Source: Jackrogersella multiformis (lineage: Eukaryota > Ascomycota > Sordariomycetes > Xylariales > Hypoxylaceae). Taken from it: a stretch of 64,000 bases of DNA. The stretch lies in the NCBI GenBank assembly GCA_902806575.1, contig CADCXD010000005.1:682001-746000 (forward strand). The letters are read 5' to 3'. Below are positions 58,514-64,000 of the stretch, one piece after another. The translations under genes and the position numbers were made by a program. How positions within the stretch are numbered: the stretch's first letter is position 1; every line of letters begins with the position of its first letter. Below the pieces are notes generated by a model, which searched no databases, was not told where the DNA came from, and worked only from the letters and a program-made list of their open reading frames with translations.

Positions 58514-60027
58514 TCATTGGAGGCTCTCGATGACGATGGCGCTGGCGCCGCCGCCGCCGTTGCAGATGCCGGCGCAGCCGACCTTGGCCTTCTTCTCGCG
58601 CAGGACGGTGGTCAGGGTGGTGACGATGCGGGCGCCGGAGCAGCCGAGGGGGTGGCCGATGGCGACGGCGCCGCCGAAAATGTTGACCTTGGCGGGGTCG
58701 AGGCCGAGGATCTTGGCGTTGGCCAGGGCGACGACGGAGAAGGCCTCGTTGATCTCGTAGTACTCGACGTCGGCGGCGGTCAGGCCGGCGTGCTTGATGG
58801 CCTTGGGGATGGCGAGCGAGGGCGCGGTGGTGAAGCGCTCGGGCTCGCGCGCGGCGTCGCCCCAACCGAGGATCTTGGCGATGGGCGTCACGCCCAGCTC
58901 CTTGACCTTGGCCTCGGACATGAGGACCAGCGCGGCGGCGCCGTCGTTGAGGGGCGCGGCGTTGGCGGCGGTCACGGTGCCGCCCTGGGGCTTGAAGACG
59001 GGGCGCACGGTCTTGAGCTTGTCGGCGTTGAGGTTCTTGACCTCCTCGTCGGTGGCGATCTTAACGGACGGCTTGCCGCGGCCGCCGCTGACCTCGACGG
59101 GGGCGATCTCCTGGGCGAAGACGCCGTCGGCGGTGGCCTTCTGGGCGCGGGTGTAGGTCTCGATGGCGTAGGCGTCCTGCTGCTCGCGGGAGATGGAGTG
59201 GTCGTCGGCGCAGAGCTCGCCGGCGAGGCCCATGTGCTCCTTCTTCCCGTAGGCGTCGGTGAGGCCGTCCTTGAGCATGCCGTCGACGAGGGTCTGGTCG
59301 CCGAACTTGGCGCCGCTGCGCAGCGTCTGCAGGTAGTGCGGTACGTTGGACATGGACTCGGCGCCGCCGGCTACTACCACCGACGCGTTGCCCGTGATGA
59401 TGGTCTGCGCCCCGAGGATGATGGCCTTGAGGCCGGAGGCGCACACCTTGTTCACGCCCGTGCACACCACCGAGTCCGGGATGCCGGCGCCTAGGGCGCA
59501 CTGGCGCGCGGGTGCTTGGCCGAGGCTGCGGGAGGGAGGGTGTTAGTTAGTATGGGTATGGATGTCACTCTCGCCCCCTCATTCGTTGCGTTCTTTCTTT
59601 CTTTCTTTCTCTTTAGTTACCGGGCCTCGGTGGGAGCGGGGACGTACTTGGCGGACAGCACATTTCCGAAGAAGACTTCCTCTACATCTTCAGGCTTGAT
59701 TTGGGGGACTCGCTCGATGGCAGCTACAGATGGAGAGGTCGCGTTAGTTGCCTATCCTAGAATCTTGCTAGAGTCTAGAGTCTAGGGGGGATAGAGTCTG
59801 GAAGGAATACAGGATAGGTAGACATACCCTTGATGGCGTGAGATCCCAATTGGGTGGCGCTGAGACTCGATAGCGTTCTAGCAGTTCCAGGGGTAAGCTT
59901 TACGGGCGCCACACAAAAAGAGGGAGGGGAAAAGGAGGTCCGTGATGAGAAGCAAAACTTACCCCAGGAACGAGCCCACGGGCGTCCTGACAGCCGAGAC
60001 GATGTAGACGGGCGGTAGACCAGACAT
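58514..60027 (-). CDS. erg10: acetyl-CoA C-acetyltransferase (cytosolic thiolase)
   Basis: Four exons on the minus strand: 59963-60027, 59828-59877, 59648-59723 and 58514-59525, giving 400 residues, the usual length for cytosolic acetoacetyl-CoA thiolase. The start MSGLPPVYIVSAVRTPVGSFLG has no targeting peptide. Active-site Cys92 lies in NKVCASG, His355 in IGHPLGCSG and Cys385 in CNGGGG; NEAFSV is also present. The enzyme condenses two acetyl-CoA into acetoacetyl-CoA, the first step of the mevalonate and ergosterol pathway. Introns of 77-122 nt are crowded in the first 500 bases, a common fungal pattern. The last exon is very GC-rich at third positions, suggesting high expression. A peroxisomal or mitochondrial form is less likely given the N-terminus and the ESLQ end. 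Confidence 0.95.
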
Positions 60028-60671
60028 GATGAAAGAAGAAGAAGGAAGAAAAAAAGGGTTCGGACGGGAAAGTCTTACAGCTCGGAGGAAAAAGAAAGTA
60101 AAAAGAAAATAAATAAAAGTTTACTAACTAGGTAGTGTATATAATAGTTCTTAACCTAGAGAACTAATGTAAGGAATAAAATCTTGTTGAGCTATTGGGA
60201 CCACGAAGTAAATAAAAGTTCACCGCCCCTCTCCGATAATCTTATCCCGCCTAGGTACTGGGAAGTTCCAACAAGGGTAGATCCCGAGTTTAACTCAGGG
60301 TCTTACTGAATTGGGTAGTGGGGTTAGCTGAAACGTTCCTGAGATTGGTCAACTTAGAAGGTAGTACCTAAGTACCTAGGGTTGTACGAAGCATGTCACT
60401 TGGTGGGGTGAAGGAAAGCCACAATCTAGACCGCTTATCGGAGGGTCCAATTTACTCGGCTCCAGCCTTGTCACTAGCCACTCAGCAGCCACTTCAGATT
60501 TTGATATTAGCATTAGCCACAGACTAAGTTGGGTACCTAGGTACGTTTACGTTCTCTAATCAGCCTTGCATCTTGCATTTTGATTCTGTAACTTTTTTTG
60601 ACCGTGACATCAACTCTTCTACCATAAATCATTAACAGCCAATTGACCTACACCCAAGCTTCATTTACGCC
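60028..60671. promoter_or_regulatory. divergent promoter region of ERG10 and SNU114
   Basis: 644 bp between two genes read in opposite directions, so it must hold both promoters. One GTACCTAGGTACG palindrome lies near 60535 and a related AGTACCTAGGG near 60370. No specific factor site can be named with confidence. Confidence 0.55.
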
Positions 60672-63340
60672 ATGGACGACCTTTATGATGAGTATGCATA
60701 ACCACCAATCCGCGTATTACTCTTAAACTAACTGTCTTGATTAGGTTCGGAAATTTTATCGGGGAGGAGGCCGAAGCATCTGAGGAAGAATCCCAACATG
60801 GCGTTGACGCGGGCGCGTATCTCGACGATGACTACCCCGAGGAGGCGCCCGAAGGTACGGGGCAGGAATTAATGGAAGTCGACGAGGACGGACCGTCGAA
60901 CGCGGTGATATTACACGAAGACAAGCAATACTACCCAACAGCGCAACAGGTCTACGGAGCAGATGTCGAGACGTTAGTGCAAGAAGAAGATGCGCAACCC
61001 CTTTCGCAACCCATCGTCGCCCCCATCGATATCAAGAAGTTTTCTATCGAAGAGACCGACCTCCCTCCCGTTCACTTCGACCGAAACTTCATGACCGATC
61101 TCATGAACTTCCCCGATCAAATACGGAATATAGCCTTGGCTGGAGATCTCCATCATGGCAAGACCGCATTCATGGACATGCTGGTGCTCGAGACGCACGA
61201 CATCTCCGACAGGTTAGAGAAGCGCCAGGGCAGGAAGAGAGACGAACAGCTACGATATACCGATACCAATATCGTGGAGAGGGAACGGGGCGTTTCCGTG
61301 AAGGCGGCGCCGATGAGCTTGGTTCTGCAAAGCACCAAGGGCAAGTCGCATTTATTTAATATAATAGATACCCCGGGGCACGTTAATTTCGTCGACGAGG
61401 TTGCCGCGGGACTGCGGCTGGTGGACGGCGTTGCGCTGGTCGTCGACGTGGTGGAAGGCGTCCAGGTCAACACGGAGCAGATCATCAAACATGCCGTCCT
61501 CGAAGATATCCCGATGACTCTGATAATCAACAAGATGGACAGGCTAATACTCGAGCTGAGACTACCGCCGAGCGACGCTTACTTCAAGATAAAGCACGTG
61601 GTCGAGGAGGTGAACACCGTCATCGAAAACACGCGGCCGGGGTCGGGGGAGAAGCGGCGATTGAGTCCGGAGAAGGGCAACGTGCTGTTTGCGTGCAGTG
61701 AGATGGGCTGGTGCTTTACGCTGCAGTCGTTTGCGAAGATGTACGCAGACAGCTTCCCAGGTGTGAACACGGAAGAGTTCGCAAGACGCCTCTGGGGCGA
61801 TATCTACTTCAACCCCAAGAAGAGATCATTCAGCAGGAAGCCTCTGCCTGGCGAGGAGCGAGCTAGGAGGTCGTTCATACACTTTGTGCTCGAGCCCATC
61901 TACAAGGTCTTCTCCCACACCATCAGCCAGAGCCCCGAAGAGCTTAAAGGCGTGCTGGCAACGTTAGGCATAACACTTAAGCCGTCGCAGTACAAGACGG
62001 ACGCGAAGGTGCTCCTCAAACTGGTATGCGAACAGTTCTTCGGACCGTCGACTGGCTTCGTCGATATGGTCGTTAAGAATATTCCATCTCCGTTAGAGGC
62101 GGCTGAGCACAAGCTGGAACAGTACTACACGGGCCCCTTGGACACTAAAGTGGCCGAGTCTATGAAGAGGTGCGACCAGGATGGCCCCTTAGTGGTGCAT
62201 ATTACAAAGCTATTCAACTCGGCCGATGCGAAGAGCTTTTACTCCTTCGGCCGAGTGATGAGTGGCATCGCTCGACCTGGCATGCAGGTGAGAGTTCTCG
62301 GAGAGGGCTATTCTATCGACGACGAAGAGGATATGGCTATGGCGACCATTTCGAACGTCTACATTGCCGAGACGAGATACAATGTCGAGACAGACGGCGT
62401 CCCCGCTGGGAACTGGGTGCTTCTCGGCGGCGTCGACAACTCGATCGTGAAGTCGGCGACAATAGTACCACCGAAGCTCGAGGATGATGAGGAAGCTTAC
62501 ATCTTCAGGCCAGTCACGCATTTCACCGAGTCGGTCCTGAAGGTAGCAGTCGAGCCCATCAACCCATCGGAACTGCCTAAGATGCTCGACGGCCTGAGGA
62601 AAATTAACAAGAGCTACCCCCTAATCACTACGAAGGTGGAAGAGTCAGGTGAGCACATCATCCTGGGCACTGGCGAGCTCTACATGGACTGCGTCCTCCA
62701 CGACCTGCGACGAGTGTATGCAGATATGGAACTCAAGGTTTCGGATCCCGTCACGCGCTTCTGCGAGACGGTAGACGAGATGTCGGCTACCAAGTGCTAC
62801 GCAATCACACCGAACAAAAAGAACAAGATTACTATGGTCGCCGAGCCGCTCGACGACGGGATCGCGGAAGATATCGAGAGCGGCCGCGTCAAGATGCAAG
62901 ACGGTGCCCGAAAAGTGGGCAAATTCTTCCAGGACAAGTACGGATGGGATCTGCTGGCGGCGAGGAGCATTTGGGCATTCGGGCCGGATGAGAAAGGACC
63001 TAACATATTGCAGGACGACACACTCGAGGTACGTCGACTAGTTTGTCTTTTCCCCCCACCCACTGTGACCTCGAAAGCTCGGCGTCTTACTACACAGGAC
63101 AAATCCTGTTGCGCGGAGTGTTACCCAGCGGGTTCCGCATGCGGCAATACCTTCGCGCGGTCTCCTCTGGCAGTCCTCTTCGGTTTCAGCCTCACAGTTC
63201 TAGAATTTCCATTCTTCTTCTCATCGATGATGGCACCTAATCATTTCGGCAGGTGGATAAGACGCTTCTGAGGAGCGTGCGAGAGACCATTCGCCAAGGC
63301 TTTAGTTGGGCTACCCGAGAAGGCCCTCTATGTGAAGAAC
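60672..63340 (+). CDS. snu114: U5 snRNP GTPase Snu114 (3' end not found)
   Basis: Three exons are supported: 60672-60691 (MDDLYDE), 60745-63028 and 63253-63340. The acidic N-terminus is followed by an EF-2-like GTPase: GDLHHGKT (P-loop, about residue 140), RGVSVKAAP (switch), DTPGHVNFVDEV and NKMDRLILELRLPP. Domains II-III and the start of domain IV follow, through YMDCVLHDLRRVYADMELKV and LLAARSIWAFGP. Snu114 drives Brr2 activation and rearrangement of the U5 snRNP in the spliceosome. Exon 3 reaches REGPLCEE with a GTGAGT donor at 63341. The next conserved part, about 200 residues of domains IV-V, cannot be found in any frame before the window ends. Either a very long intron follows or the gene is interrupted. 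The second intron (224 nt) removes two residues usual in the DDTLPSEVDK motif. Confidence 0.9.
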
Positions 63341-64000
63341 GTGAGTACCTACATCCCGTTGCATTTCCAGTATTGTCATTCCTACCCAACCCCCTGTGCG
63401 CCAACCCCACGGTTTCCGCCGCTACCCATGTAGAACCTCTTAGCTTTCAAGCTTCCTTTTTTCTACTATGCACACGGCTAGTGCCCCAAATATTCCTCGC
63501 TGGCGAACGTCTCGTTGGCAAGGTTGTCATTCGGGAGTTTTACTCTTTACCCAAGAGTCGTCGTCGCATTCGGTTGGTCATAAACCTACTGTGCGCTATT
63601 ATTGGCATCACAATTCATGCTGTCCACGCAAGTCAGCTAAGGCTGCTATGCGTTGAAACTCGCGTAAGACGGGGATATAGCGAAACCTGGGGATAAACTT
63701 ATCACCATGTGCAGCTTCGTCGTCCCGAGGCATGGCTACAACCCATGTTCATTCCGTCGCCAAGAAGTAAGCTGTGGGACTAGCAACCCTGCTCCTTGCA
63801 TTTGTGCAGATTCGATCAGGCTTCGTCTATCGAACCCATAAGGCGAGGTCTGCGCGTTCCAGCCCACCCTCACCACCATACGGGCGCCAGGGGGGGTACG
63901 CGGCACTAATTCCACGGTGCTTGCTAAATCGCATGCCCCCAATGCGCATTGTCGCGTCGGCTTCTCTCAGACTTAGGGGTCGCCTCGAAAATAACCACCG
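63341..64000. other. window end: unexplained DNA inside or after SNU114
   Basis: 660 bp that begin at the donor of the last visible SNU114 exon. Only short frames without recognisable similarity are present on either strand. It is either an unusually long intron, an inserted element, or the break point of a truncated gene. Confidence 0.5.

Noticed and set aside
58517..59494. 325-codon Gly/Ala/Asp-rich frame opposite the thiolase
   Set aside because: Antisense shadow created by high third-position GC of ERG10.

Overview
The window is genomic DNA of a filamentous ascomycete (Pezizomycotina). Most genes are split by short introns of about 50-100 nt with GT...AG ends and CTAAC-like branch points. 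The gene set includes a HET-domain protein, a fungal luciferase-like (DUF5519) protein, a fumarate reductase fused to cytochrome b5 and a fungal SIN3. Intergenic DNA is AT-richer than the genes and is sprinkled with the palindrome TACCTAGGTA and its (TAGG)n relatives. I infer a Sordariomycete, possibly Xylariales, but the sequence alone does not prove it. No plasmid, phage, CRISPR, rRNA or tRNA signal was seen.

Layout. 1-6.3 kb: the 3' part of a LigD-type 3'-phosphoesterase gene, then two related lectin genes. The first keeps an H-type lectin domain; the second ends at a TAG immediately before a plausible intron. 7.3-14.1 kb: on the minus strand, a DUF5519 luciferase-like protein, a secreted A1 aspartic protease in four exons, and a His-rich vacuolar zinc transporter (ZRC1/COT1 type). 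14.1-23.2 kb: a 9-kb gene desert with dispersed repeats. 23.2-29.8 kb: a seven-exon PA14-containing GH3 beta-glucosidase and a Ted1/Cdc1-type ER metallophosphoesterase. 32.7-34.6 kb: an MFS sugar transporter, followed by a second desert to 42 kb. 42.1-49.3 kb: a fumarate reductase-cytochrome b5 fusion, a double SnoaL-like protein and a HET protein, all on the minus strand. 50.3-51.0 kb: a small secreted FAS1 protein. 52.2-64 kb: a housekeeping block with SIN3, acetoacetyl-CoA thiolase (ERG10) and the U5 snRNP GTPase SNU114.

How the genes relate. There is no clear biosynthetic cluster. The right end is ordinary core metabolism and gene expression: SIN3 and ERG10 converge, ERG10 and SNU114 diverge from a 644-bp spacer. 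The left and middle hold accessory or environmental functions: lectins, protease, beta-glucosidase, sugar uptake, zinc tolerance and non-self recognition. GH3 and the sugar transporter could act together in cellobiose or hexose use, but they are 6 kb apart and no shared control is visible.

Exon structures were worked out by hand from reading frame, splice signals and family conservation. All multi-exon models below stay in frame across every junction. The most notable oddities are the lectin gene cut by a stop beside an otherwise in-phase intron, the disappearance of the SNU114 C-terminus after 63340, and the intergenic confinement of the TACCTAGGTA palindrome.
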